From assembly GCA_965226855.1 (NCBI GenBank), contig CBDDEE010000031.1:434001-498000 (forward strand): DNA of 64,000 nucleotides, written 5' to 3'. Below are positions 27,388 to 36,322 of this stretch, one piece after another. The notes beneath the pieces were generated by a model, which searched no databases, was not told the origin of the DNA, and was given only the letters and a program-made list of their open reading frames with translations. The position numbers were made by a program, and so were the translations under genes. Origin of the DNA: JAUXJB01 sp965226855. GTDB lineage: Bacteria > Myxococcota_A > UBA9160 > SZUA-336. Positions within the stretch are counted from its first letter, which is position 1. Every line of letters starts with the position of its first letter.

Positions 27388-28170
27388 TTACTGAGAGAAT
27401 GCGCGGCGCTTCAGCTCGCGGACGTAGGCGCTGAGCTGGGGGGCGTTCGCGATCATCTCCGAGACTGACTGGTCGAACTCGGCAGCCTGTGCTTCCAGCG
27501 GCGTCAGGTCAACGGGGAAGCGGGTGATCGCCTCCACCTTCTGGAGCAGTGCCAGTGAGCCACGAGTGTACGGTGTCTGCGAGACGTAGTGCGGGAGACG
27601 CGCCCACAGGCTGAGCGTCTGGGTTCCCTTGCTCCTCAGCGCCTCGGCGAGCACGCCGACGATTCCAGTCGGGCCCTCGTAGCTCGAGCCCGATAGGCCG
27701 AGCTGCTTCTGCAGCTCCGGCTCAGACGTGAATCCGGCGACCTGCACGGGCTGCGAGTAGATCACGTCGTCGAGCATGGCACCGAGCAGGATGACCAGGC
27801 GCACGCCGGCGCGCTCGACGAACTCGAGCACCGCTCGTGTGTACGCCTTCCAGCGCAGGTGCGGCTCAACGCCGAGTCCCACAATCATGTCGAAGGGCTG
27901 GCTCTCGACCTCGATCGAGAAGAACTCGAGATTGGGCCAGCGAATCTCGCGGGTGCTCCCCTCCACCAGACGCACCTGGGGCCTCACGACCGTGAAGTCG
28001 AGGAACTCCTCGGAATCGATGTAGGCGTAGGACTTGGCCGAAAAGGCCTCGAGCAAGAAACGGCCCGCCGTGGTCGCGGCATCACCGCCGTCGTTCCAAC
28101 CCGCGTAGCAGAGCACGAGGATGGGCTCGCGCAGCTGCTTCTCAGCATAGAAATGGACTGGCGTCTCCAC
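27388..28170 (-). CDS. PAC2 (proteasome assembly chaperone) family protein
   Basis: About 260 residues from GTG 28170 (METPVHFYAEKQLREPILVL); an ATG at 28215 would add a basic, non-conserved segment that overlaps a repeat. REPILVLCYAGWNDGGDAAT is the family N-terminal signature. FFSIEVESQPFDMIVGLGVE, VILLGAMLDDV and a C-terminal helical region follow. Bacterial members resemble archaeal/eukaryotic proteasome assembly chaperones by fold, but their role outside Actinobacteria is unknown. Confidence 0.82.
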   Translation of the reverse strand: METPVHFYAEKQLREPILVLCYAGWNDGGDAATTAGRFLLEAFSAKSYAYIDSEEFLDFTVVRPQVRLVEGSTREIRWPNLEFFSIEVESQPFDMIVGLGVEPHLRWKAYTRAVLEFVERAGVRLVILLGAMLDDVIYSQPVQVAGFTSEPELQKQLGLSGSSYEGPTGIVGVLAEALRSKGTQTLSLWARLPHYVSQTPYTRGSLALLQKVEAITRFPVDLTPLEAQAAEFDQSVSEMIANAPQLSAYVRELKRRAFSQ

Positions 28171-28212
28171 GCCAGCAAGGTTGGCACGCCTGCTGGATTT
28201 CGGCCACCCCTT

Positions 28213-28283
28213 CATGTGGGACCCGCGCGCGGGCGGCCGCGCGCTACCCACCTACGCTCGCCTTCGGCTCGCTGCGCACCGCG
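28213..28283 (+). repeat. GTGGGACCC hairpin repeat, copy 5
   Basis: ATGTGGGACCC, stem GCGCGCGG-GCGG-CCGCGCGC, TACCCACCTACGCTCGCC, then TTCGGCTCGCTGCGCACC. The stem differs from copy 4 at several positions, each compensated on the opposite side. Confidence 0.75.
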
Positions 28284-28350
28284 CCTTTGGCGCGGTTTGC
28301 GGCCTCTGCCTTCGCGTACGGTCGCCTGCTGCGACCTCGGGCCGGCATAC

Positions 28351-29289
28351 TTATCCGGGGAGCTGAACGAGCTGGCCACGACGGAACAGGTGTACGCAGT
28401 TCCGCCCTGCCTCCTTCGAGGCGTACAGCGCCCGATCTGCGGCCTGGATGAGACTCCCCGGGGTCAGCTCGCACTCGAGGTCCTCGGTGCAGGCCACGCC
28501 GAAGCTCCCTGTGACGCGAACCACGTCGTTACGAGCCTCGTAGAGCCGACTCTCAATCGACGCGCGCAGACGTTCAGAGACGAACTCGGCCGCCTTCAAG
28601 TTCGTGTCCGTGAGCAGGATCCCGAACTCTTCACCGCCGTAGCGGGCGACGATATCGGAGCGTCGCGCGCTCGAACTCAGGCTCTCGGCGATCCCCTGCA
28701 AGACGACGTCGCCAAACAGGTGTCCATGCGTGTCGTTGATCGGCTTAAAGTTGTCGACGTCGGCCATCACGACGGACAGGGGCCGACCGTACCGGTCAGC
28801 GACGTTCAGCTCGGCCTCGAGGCGCCGATCGAGGTAGGCGCGGTTCCACAGGCCCGTGAGGCCGTCGAGGAAGGACTGCTGCTCCAGCATGTCCTGCAGG
28901 CGCTTCGTGCGCAGCGCCGCGCGGACCCTTGCGCGCAGCTCGATTTCGTCGAAGGGCTTCGTCACGTAGTCTACCGCGCCGAGATCCAGGCCACGCACCT
29001 TCGACTCCGTGTCCGCCTCGCCCGTGAGGAAGATGATCGGGATGTTGCGCGTGGCGCGATGCTCCTTGAGTTGCCTACAGACCTCGAAGCCGTCGACCTT
29101 GGGAAGGCCGATGTCCAGCAAGATCAGATCGGGCGCATCGGCGATCGCGCGCTCGAGGCCCGCCTCGCCATCCAGCTCCGCCGTCACCTCCAGACCCTCG
29201 GGTCGCAGGCGAGCCACGATGAGCTTGTGGATCGACACCGTGTCATCGATGACGAGGACGCGCGTCGGATTTGGAACTTCGGGATTCAA
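28351..29289 (-). CDS. Receiver-GGDEF diguanylate cyclase response regulator
   Basis: About 312 residues from a TTG at 29289 that overlaps the Hpt stop (TTGA); a GTG at 29328 is the alternative. Receiver domain: VLVIDD, phospho-acceptor Asp 59 in LILLDIGLPKVDG, and VTKPFDE. GGDEF domain: DGLTGLWNRAYLDRRLE, MADVDNFKPINDTHGH and an active GGEEF. An RRSD inhibitory site lies 5 residues before GGEEF, as in PleD. It should synthesise c-di-GMP on phosphorylation, matching the many PilZ genes nearby. Translationally coupled to the Hpt gene. Confidence 0.9.
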   Translation of the reverse strand: MNPEVPNPTRVLVIDDTVSIHKLIVARLRPEGLEVTAELDGEAGLERAIADAPDLILLDIGLPKVDGFEVCRQLKEHRATRNIPIIFLTGEADTESKVRGLDLGAVDYVTKPFDEIELRARVRAALRTKRLQDMLEQQSFLDGLTGLWNRAYLDRRLEAELNVADRYGRPLSVVMADVDNFKPINDTHGHLFGDVVLQGIAESLSSSARRSDIVARYGGEEFGILLTDTNLKAAEFVSERLRASIESRLYEARNDVVRVTGSFGVACTEDLECELTPGSLIQAADRALYASKEAGRNCVHLFRRGQLVQLPG

Positions 29290-29597
29290 ACTTCCTTCGA
29301 GACCTCCACGGCGCGCAGCGTCTCGCACAGCAAGGAGGCCCTCGCCTCGAGTACGGCTGCGTCGGCACCGTCTTTCAGAGCCTGCTCGAGAGCTGCCGCC
29401 ACCTCGGTGACCGCGGCGAATCCGTAGCCGCCTCCCGCTCCCTTGAGCTGGTGCACGAGCCGCTGGAGCTCGCCCAGGTCCGCCTGCCGGAGCAGCGCCT
29501 CTACGGCTTCCGCTCGGCTCGGCAGCTCATCCGCGAACTCCCGAACGATCTCGATCATGTCCGGGTCGTCCTCATAGATGCTGCGGATCGGATCCAT
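29286..29597 (-). CDS. Hpt-domain phosphotransfer protein
   Basis: About 103 residues from ATG 29597 or 29600 (two adjacent ATGs after a G-run). Four-helix histidine phosphotransfer domain with the site RLVHQLKGAGGGYGF (HxxKG). It is the natural donor for the receiver-GGDEF protein encoded immediately downstream with a 4-base overlap, so the pair forms a phosphorelay output to c-di-GMP. No cognate kinase is in the window. Confidence 0.85.
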   Translation of the reverse strand: MDPIRSIYEDDPDMIEIVREFADELPSRAEAVEALLRQADLGELQRLVHQLKGAGGGYGFAAVTEVAAALEQALKDGADAAVLEARASLLCETLRAVEVSKEV

Positions 29598-29740
29598 CAT
29601 CCCCCCCAAGAACTCGACGCTGGAGCCGCGTCGGGCCCGCGGTCCGCTGCAGAGTCCATCGGCAAGGCTACCAGCCGGGTTGACAGGGGACACGCGGATT
29701 CGCAGCGGATCCGAGCGCTTTGAAGTCCTAGCTGAACGCG

Positions 29741-31501
<1,761 letters not shown>

Positions 31502-31534
31502 CGCAGCCCCGGAGGCTACCAAGCGGGGTGGAAT

Positions 31535-31624
31535 CATGTGGGACCCGGCCGCGGACGGCCGCGGCCAGCCACGTTCGCTCTGGGCTTCACCCTTCGCTGC
31601 GCGCGCCGCGGTCCGCGGCGCTTG
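31535..31624 (+). repeat. GTGGGACCC hairpin repeat, copy 6
   Basis: CATGTGGGACCC, stem GGCCGCGG-ACGG-CCGCGGCC, AGCCACGTTCGCTC, then CTTCGCTGCGCGCGCCGCGG. The loop has ACGG where other copies have GCGG. Confidence 0.7.
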
Positions 31625-31660
31625 CGGTGATACCCGCTCCCGGTGTGATCGACTAACCTC

Positions 31661-32137
31661 TTGGCGTTGCGCTCCAACGAGATCTTCTCGCAGATGTCGC
31701 CGGAACAGGCACTGAGCTTCCTGGAGGAGCTGCGTGAGGAAGCTCCCGACGTGGCGCGGATCGCACTGTCAGCAGCATCGCAGGCCTTCAAGCTGCGGCC
31801 CCAGTTCTTGAAGAAGCAGCCGCGGGCGCGTCAGGCGGAGTGGATGCGCAGAGCGCTGGCGCGCGTGATGATGGCTCCGGCCGCAGAGGAGGTGCTGGCG
31901 GAGTTCTTCCTCGAGCACCGGAGTGACTTGCTCGCCGAGCTGCTCGACGCGCTCGGGGTCGAGCACGAGCAAGGCCGACTCACGGGCGACACCTCGGAGT
32001 GCCCGGAGGTTACGAAACTGGAAGAGGCGCTGGAGAAGTTCCGCAGCGGTAAGGAGCGCGAGCTGCGTGAGCTCCTGCTGCGCGCCTTCGCTGCCCAGAA
32101 ATCGATTGAGTGGCCCGAGCTAGAGGCACGACTTTAG
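31661..32137 (+). CDS. Conserved-looking helical protein of unknown function
   Basis: 158 residues from TTG 31661, or 147 from ATG 31694 (MSPEQALSFLEELREEAPDV). It is predicted to be almost wholly alpha-helical, acidic/basic, with no signal or membrane segment. RRALARVMMAPAAEEVLAEF and HRSDLLAELLDALG are the most structured parts. I do not recognise the family. Its TAG stop lies inside the AGGAGA ribosome-binding site of the SDR gene, implying an operon with it. Confidence 0.65.
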   Translation: MALRSNEIFSQMSPEQALSFLEELREEAPDVARIALSAASQAFKLRPQFLKKQPRARQAEWMRRALARVMMAPAAEEVLAEFFLEHRSDLLAELLDALGVEHEQGRLTGDTSECPEVTKLEEALEKFRSGKERELRELLLRAFAAQKSIEWPELEARL

Positions 32138-32146
32138 GAGATCGCG

Positions 32147-32902
32147 GTGGAGCTGGGACTTTCGGGGAAGGCGGTCGTCGTGGTGGGCGCGAGTCGGGGG
32201 ATCGGGCGCTCGATCGCGCTCGGGTTTGCGGACGAGAGGAGCGACGTGGCGATCTGCGCGCGCGCGGAGCCGGACCTGCAGGCCACGGCGGGGGAGCTGC
32301 GGGGGCGCGGGGTGAAAGTCTTCGCGGAGACGGCGGACGTGTCGAGGGCCGAGTCCCTCGAAAGCTTCCTCGATGCGGCGAGGAACGCGCTCGGGCGCGT
32401 CGACGTGCTCGTGAACAATGCATCGGCCCTGCACCCCGGCGATGACGAGGCCAGCTGGAAGACGAGCTTCGACGTCGACCTGATGGGGAGCGTACGCGCC
32501 TCCTGGAAGGTGGTGCCATGGCTCGAGGAGGCTGGGGGGGGATCGATCATCCACATCTCCTCGACGGCGGCCATCGAGGCGGCCGGGTCGCCAGCGTACT
32601 CCGCCATGAAGGTCGCCCTGATCAGCCACTCGAAGAACCTCGCCATCGCCCTCGCCGAGAAGAACATCCGCGTGAACACGGTCGCGCCAGGATCGATCGA
32701 CTTTCCCGGCGGCTTCTGGGAGGCGATCGCGGAGGAGAACCGGGCGCAGTACGACCAAGTACGCGAGTCGATCCCCTGGAAGCGCCTCGGCACCCCGCAG
32801 GAGATCGCGAATGCCGTCGTCTTCCTCGCCTCGGAGCGGGCCAGCTGGATCACGGGGGTTTGTCTGTCCGTCGACGGCGGCCAGCACAAGGGAATCCTGT
32901 GA
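32147..32902 (+). CDS. Short-chain dehydrogenase/reductase (FabG-like)
   Basis: 251 residues, GTG start after AGGAGA. Rossmann motif GASRGIGRS at about 13-21, VLVNNASAL, catalytic Ser in HISSTAA, YSAMK catalytic pair, NTVAPGSI and the C-terminal VFLASERASWITGVCLSVDG. NADP(H)-linked oxidoreductase of unknown substrate, close to 3-oxoacyl-ACP reductases in form. Its stop overlaps the next start in GTGA. Confidence 0.88.
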   Translation: MELGLSGKAVVVVGASRGIGRSIALGFADERSDVAICARAEPDLQATAGELRGRGVKVFAETADVSRAESLESFLDAARNALGRVDVLVNNASALHPGDDEASWKTSFDVDLMGSVRASWKVVPWLEEAGGGSIIHISSTAAIEAAGSPAYSAMKVALISHSKNLAIALAEKNIRVNTVAPGSIDFPGGFWEAIAEENRAQYDQVRESIPWKRLGTPQEIANAVVFLASERASWITGVCLSVDGGQHKGIL

Positions 32903-33366
32903 ACCTCTACCTGGCGGGGCCACTCTTCACGCAGTCCGAGCGGCGCTGGCTCCGCGAGCTCGCGGAGCTACTGGCGACGGCGGGGCACGCGGTCTTCCTG
33001 CCCCAGGACGATGCAAAGGGACCCCTGCTCCGCAATCCACCCGACTTTCACGGCGCGTTCGAGCTGTGCAGAGACGCGATCGACCGCTGTGAGGCGATCG
33101 TCGCGGTGCTCGACGGACCGGACGCGGACTCCGGGACGTCCTGGGAGTGCGGCTACGCGTACGCCCGCGTAAAGCCGATCGTCGCGGTGCGCACGGATTT
33201 TCGGGGAGGCGAGGATTCCGGCCTGAACTTGATGCTGCGCCGCTCCGCGTACAGGCTGATCGAGCAGCCGGGTACCGACGAGGAGCTGGACAGTCTCGCG
33301 GAGGCCATCACACGCGAGCTCGAGAAGCTCAGCGCAGCGGAGGAGCCGGCCGAAGGCGCTGGCTAG
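32899..33366 (+). CDS. Nucleoside 2-deoxyribosyltransferase-like protein
   Basis: 155 residues, GTG start coupled to the SDR stop. MNLYLAGPLFTQSERRWLRE gives the family N-terminus. CEAIVAVLDGPDADSGTSWE, followed by CGYAYARVKPI, contains the substrate-binding Asp and catalytic Glu region. A C-terminal helical tail is present. Enzymes of this fold hydrolyse or transfer 2-deoxyribose from nucleosides or nucleotides. Which it does here is open. Confidence 0.82.
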   Translation: MNLYLAGPLFTQSERRWLRELAELLATAGHAVFLPQDDAKGPLLRNPPDFHGAFELCRDAIDRCEAIVAVLDGPDADSGTSWECGYAYARVKPIVAVRTDFRGGEDSGLNLMLRRSAYRLIEQPGTDEELDSLAEAITRELEKLSAAEEPAEGAG

Positions 33367-33606
33367 TCAGTCGCTGCGCTCAACGCCGCGACGTGTGCGC
33401 TCGGCACCGAGATTGATGCTGTCCTGCACCTTGTCGCCGATCCGTTGGACCGGGCTGCGACCGTCGGGACTCGGCTCGTAGTCGGATACGGGATCCGTCA
33501 ACCCCGCGAAGACGCCGCCAAAGGCCGCATCCATTCCTTTCGTGTACACCTCGATACCGATCCAGATGCCGACAACGATCGCGAGGATGCCGCACACCTT
33601 GCCCAT
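33367..33606 (-). CDS. Small membrane protein
   Basis: 79 residues, one N-terminal membrane segment (VCGILAIVVGIWIGIEVYTK) and a polar tail containing PVQRIGDKVQDSINLGAERT. Stop directly abuts that of the convergent deoxyribosyltransferase-like gene. Function unknown; no family recognised. Confidence 0.6.
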   Translation of the reverse strand: MGKVCGILAIVVGIWIGIEVYTKGMDAAFGGVFAGLTDPVSDYEPSPDGRSPVQRIGDKVQDSINLGAERTRRGVERSD

Positions 33607-33707
33607 CGCCTCACCCCTGTCCCCTCTCGTTCACGTGTCGGCACATCCCTGCCAGAGCCTGAGGCGCCGTGGTATGGTGCGCGCGACCTGATCGGCTTCT
33701 CTCCCGT

Positions 33708-34913
33708 ATGCGCCTCTACGAGCACGAATCAAAAGCCCTCTTCGGCAAGCACGGGATCCCGCTCCCCGCGGGATCATGCGTGGCGAGGAGCAGCGCTGAG
33801 GCGCGCGCTATCGCAGCGGAGATCGGCGGACCGAGCGTCTTGAAGTCGCTCGTGCTCACCGGTGGGCGCATGAAGGCTGGCGGGGTGCTGTTTGCAGACA
33901 CTCCCGAGCAGGCCGAGACCGCGGCAGAGACAATCCTCGAACTCGAGATCTCCGGTCATCGGCCGCGTGGCGTACTGGTCGAGGGCCGACAGGTGATCAC
34001 CCAGGAGTACTACGCCGCGGTCACCTGGGACGGCAGCGCGAAGCGCCCCGTCATGATCCTCTCCGACATGGGCGGGATCGACATCGAGGAGGTGGCGGAG
34101 CGGCATCCAGAGCACATCGCGCGGCGTCACTGCTCGACTCTGCGCCCGATCTCGGATTACCTGGCAAAGCAGCTCGTAGCCGACCTGGGCATCATGGGGC
34201 CGGACTTGAACCGGCTAACGCGCATCGTCGCCAGCCTGGCCAGGGTGTTCGTCACGCACGGACTCACGCTCGCGGAGATCAACCCGCTGGCAAAGCTCGA
34301 GGATGGCTCGTTCGTCGCCCTGGATGCGCACGTCGACATGGAAGCGGAGGCGCGCAGCCAGCAGCGGGAGGTCCTGATGGAGCTCGGGGTGGGCGACGAC
34401 GAGACGAGGCAGGCTCGACCTCCCACACCCTTCGAGCTCGCGGGCACCGAGATCAACGCCGTCGATCATCGCGGCATCGCAGGGAACGTCACCGAGTTCG
34501 ACGGCACGCTGGGACTCATCATCGGCGCGGGCGGCGGCTCGCTCACACTCTTCGACGCGGTCAAGAAGCATGGCGGCGATCCGGCCAACTACTGCGAGAT
34601 TGGCGGCAACCCCAGCGTCAGCAAAGTGTGTAACCTGACCAAGCTCATCCTCGGAAAGCCCGGTGTGGAAAAGGTGGCGGTCATGATGAACGTCGTCTCG
34701 AACACGCGCGTCGACATGGTGGCACGCGGCGTGATCAAGGGCGTGATCGAGGCAGGCGGCGATCCGGCCGAGAAGATCGCCATCTTTCGCATCCCTGGCT
34801 CGTGGGAGCGGGACGGCTTCAGGCTACTCGAGAAGTACGGTATCGAGTACTGCGATCGCTCGGTCTCGATGTACGAGGCGGCGGGTCGAGCGGTGGCAAG
34901 GATGAAGGGCTGA
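33708..34913 (+). CDS. SucC-like acyl-CoA ligase beta subunit (ATP-grasp)
   Basis: 401 residues from ATG 33708. ATP-grasp fold: MRLYEHESKALFGKHGIPLP start, VLKSLVLTGGRMKAGGV, TLAEINPLAKLEDGSFVALD (metal site), then the CoA-ligase domain with GAGGGSLTLFDAVKKHGGDP, NYCEIGGNPS and RVDMVARGV. It makes or uses succinyl-CoA or a related acyl-CoA with an alpha subunit encoded 3 bases downstream. Malate-CoA ligase (MtkA-type) has the same architecture, so the acid substrate is uncertain. Confidence 0.85.
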   Translation: MRLYEHESKALFGKHGIPLPAGSCVARSSAEARAIAAEIGGPSVLKSLVLTGGRMKAGGVLFADTPEQAETAAETILELEISGHRPRGVLVEGRQVITQEYYAAVTWDGSAKRPVMILSDMGGIDIEEVAERHPEHIARRHCSTLRPISDYLAKQLVADLGIMGPDLNRLTRIVASLARVFVTHGLTLAEINPLAKLEDGSFVALDAHVDMEAEARSQQREVLMELGVGDDETRQARPPTPFELAGTEINAVDHRGIAGNVTEFDGTLGLIIGAGGGSLTLFDAVKKHGGDPANYCEIGGNPSVSKVCNLTKLILGKPGVEKVAVMMNVVSNTRVDMVARGVIKGVIEAGGDPAEKIAIFRIPGSWERDGFRLLEKYGIEYCDRSVSMYEAAGRAVARMKG

Positions 34914-34916
34914 GCG

Positions 34917-35822
34917 TTGGCGATCCTCATCACCCGCGACACCACGGTCATCATTCAGGGCATTACCGGACGCGAAGCCGTGACGATGACACGCGAAGGT
35001 CTCGACTACGGCACGAAGATCGTGGGCGGAGTGACTCCGGGACGCGGCGGGCGCAACGTCCATGGGGTTCCCGTTTACGACACGGTCGAGCAGATCACGA
35101 AAAAGACGCGCGTGGATGCCGCCGTGATCTCCGTACCTCCCGCGTTCGCGCGCGACGCCGCCTTCGAGGCCATCGAGGCGGGCATCCCGCTGCTCGTGAT
35201 CGTTACCGAGAACATCCCGCGCTACGAGGTCGCCCAGGTCGTGGAGCTCGCCGCCCAGCGCGAAGCACGCGTGATCGGCCCGAACTGCCTCGGTGTGCTC
35301 TCGCCGGACGAAGCCAAGGTCGGTGGGCTTGGAGGCCGGGCGGAGGACGCCAGGAAGGCGTTCGCGAAGGGCCCGGTCGGCGTCATGTCTCGCTCCGGTG
35401 GCATGACCACGGAGATCTGCAACACCCTCACCGCTGCGGGCCTGGGCCAGTCCACCGCGATCTCGATCGGAGGCGACGCGATCATCGGTCAGAGCTACGC
35501 CGAGCTCATGCCGCTCTTCGAGGAGGACCCCAAGACAGAGGCGATTGCGATCTACTCGGAGCCGGGCGGCCGCATGGAGGCAGACCTGGCGCGCTGGGCA
35601 CGCGAGAACGAGTCGCGGCTGCCGATTGTGGCGTTCATGGCCGGCCGCTTCATGGACGCGATGCCGGGCATGCGCTTTGGCCACGCCGGGACGATCGTGG
35701 AGGGCCGGGCGGACACAGCCAGCGAGAAGATCGAGCGCCTGACCGAGGCCGGCATCGCGGTGGCGGAGAAGATCGAGGACATGCCGGCACTGCTCGAGCA
35801 GCAGCTGGCGGCGGGAGTCTGA
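34917..35822 (+). CDS. SucD-like acyl-CoA ligase alpha subunit
   Basis: 301 residues, TTG start 3 bases after the beta-subunit stop. VIIQGITGREAVTMTREGLD is the CoA-binding N-terminus. VIGPNCLGVLSPDEAKVG, GVMSRSGGMTTEI, and the active-site histidine in MRFGHAGTIVEG (phosphohistidine loop; succinyl-CoA synthetase has GHAGAI) follow. Full length. Forms the ligase with the beta subunit; operon also encodes a ferredoxin. Confidence 0.86.
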   Translation: MAILITRDTTVIIQGITGREAVTMTREGLDYGTKIVGGVTPGRGGRNVHGVPVYDTVEQITKKTRVDAAVISVPPAFARDAAFEAIEAGIPLLVIVTENIPRYEVAQVVELAAQREARVIGPNCLGVLSPDEAKVGGLGGRAEDARKAFAKGPVGVMSRSGGMTTEICNTLTAAGLGQSTAISIGGDAIIGQSYAELMPLFEEDPKTEAIAIYSEPGGRMEADLARWARENESRLPIVAFMAGRFMDAMPGMRFGHAGTIVEGRADTASEKIERLTEAGIAVAEKIEDMPALLEQQLAAGV

Positions 35823-35830
35823 GGCCGCCG

Positions 35831-36073
35831 ATGGCGCTCTTCATCGAGGTCCGAGTCGACGACGCGCTGCGGCAGGACGCAGCCTTGGTCGCGCAGCTGG
35901 TCGAGATCTGTCCGGTCGACATCTTTCGGGAGGCGGAAGGGGAGCTGCAGATCGTCGACGCAAACGTGGATGAATGTACGCTGTGTGAGCTCTGTCTCGG
36001 GGTTGGGCAGGGGGGTCAGGTGGAGGTTCTGAAGCTCTACGATGATTCGCGTCCGTTAGAGCGCAGCGGCTGA
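35831..36073 (+). CDS. Single-cluster ferredoxin-like protein
   Basis: 80 residues, 8 bases after the SucD-like gene. It has four cysteines: EICPVDIF, then DECTLCELC. The CxxCxxC plus an earlier Cys-Pro is the ligand set of one 4Fe-4S cluster in bacterial-type ferredoxins whose second cluster has been lost. Operon placement with a CoA ligase suggests a low-potential carrier for a 2-oxoacid:ferredoxin-type reaction, but no such oxidoreductase is nearby. Confidence 0.78.
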   Translation: MALFIEVRVDDALRQDAALVAQLVEICPVDIFREAEGELQIVDANVDECTLCELCLGVGQGGQVEVLKLYDDSRPLERSG

Positions 36074-36166
36074 GGGGAAGACCTCGGAGTTCGGGCGCTT
36101 GGCGGGGGGGTTGCTTGGTTGCTGCGAGTTCCGCGTGGAGCTTTTTTTTGGGGGGGGACGTTGAGC

Positions 36167-36284
36167 GGAGTCGGAGGCCGGGAACCTCCCCCGGCGGACT
36201 CCGCTCCTTGCGTGCTCAGGGGGGGTGCTCGCCTCGGGTACCGCTAACACAGTCCGCCGGGGGAGGTTCCCGGCCTCCGACTCC
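36167..36284. repeat. Long perfect palindrome, copy B
   Basis: Two 34-base arms (36167-36200, 36251-36284) are exact reverse complements around a 50-base spacer, the same spacer length and largely the same spacer sequence (CCGCTCCTTGCGTGCTCAG start) as copy A at 27210-27319. The left arm begins GGAGTCGGAGGCCGGGAACC. T8 and G-run tracts precede it at 36142-36158. It lies between convergent genes. Confidence 0.9.
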
Positions 36285-36322
36285 TTGAGGTCCTAACACC
36301 CTGGGTGGGGGATCCAGAGCTG

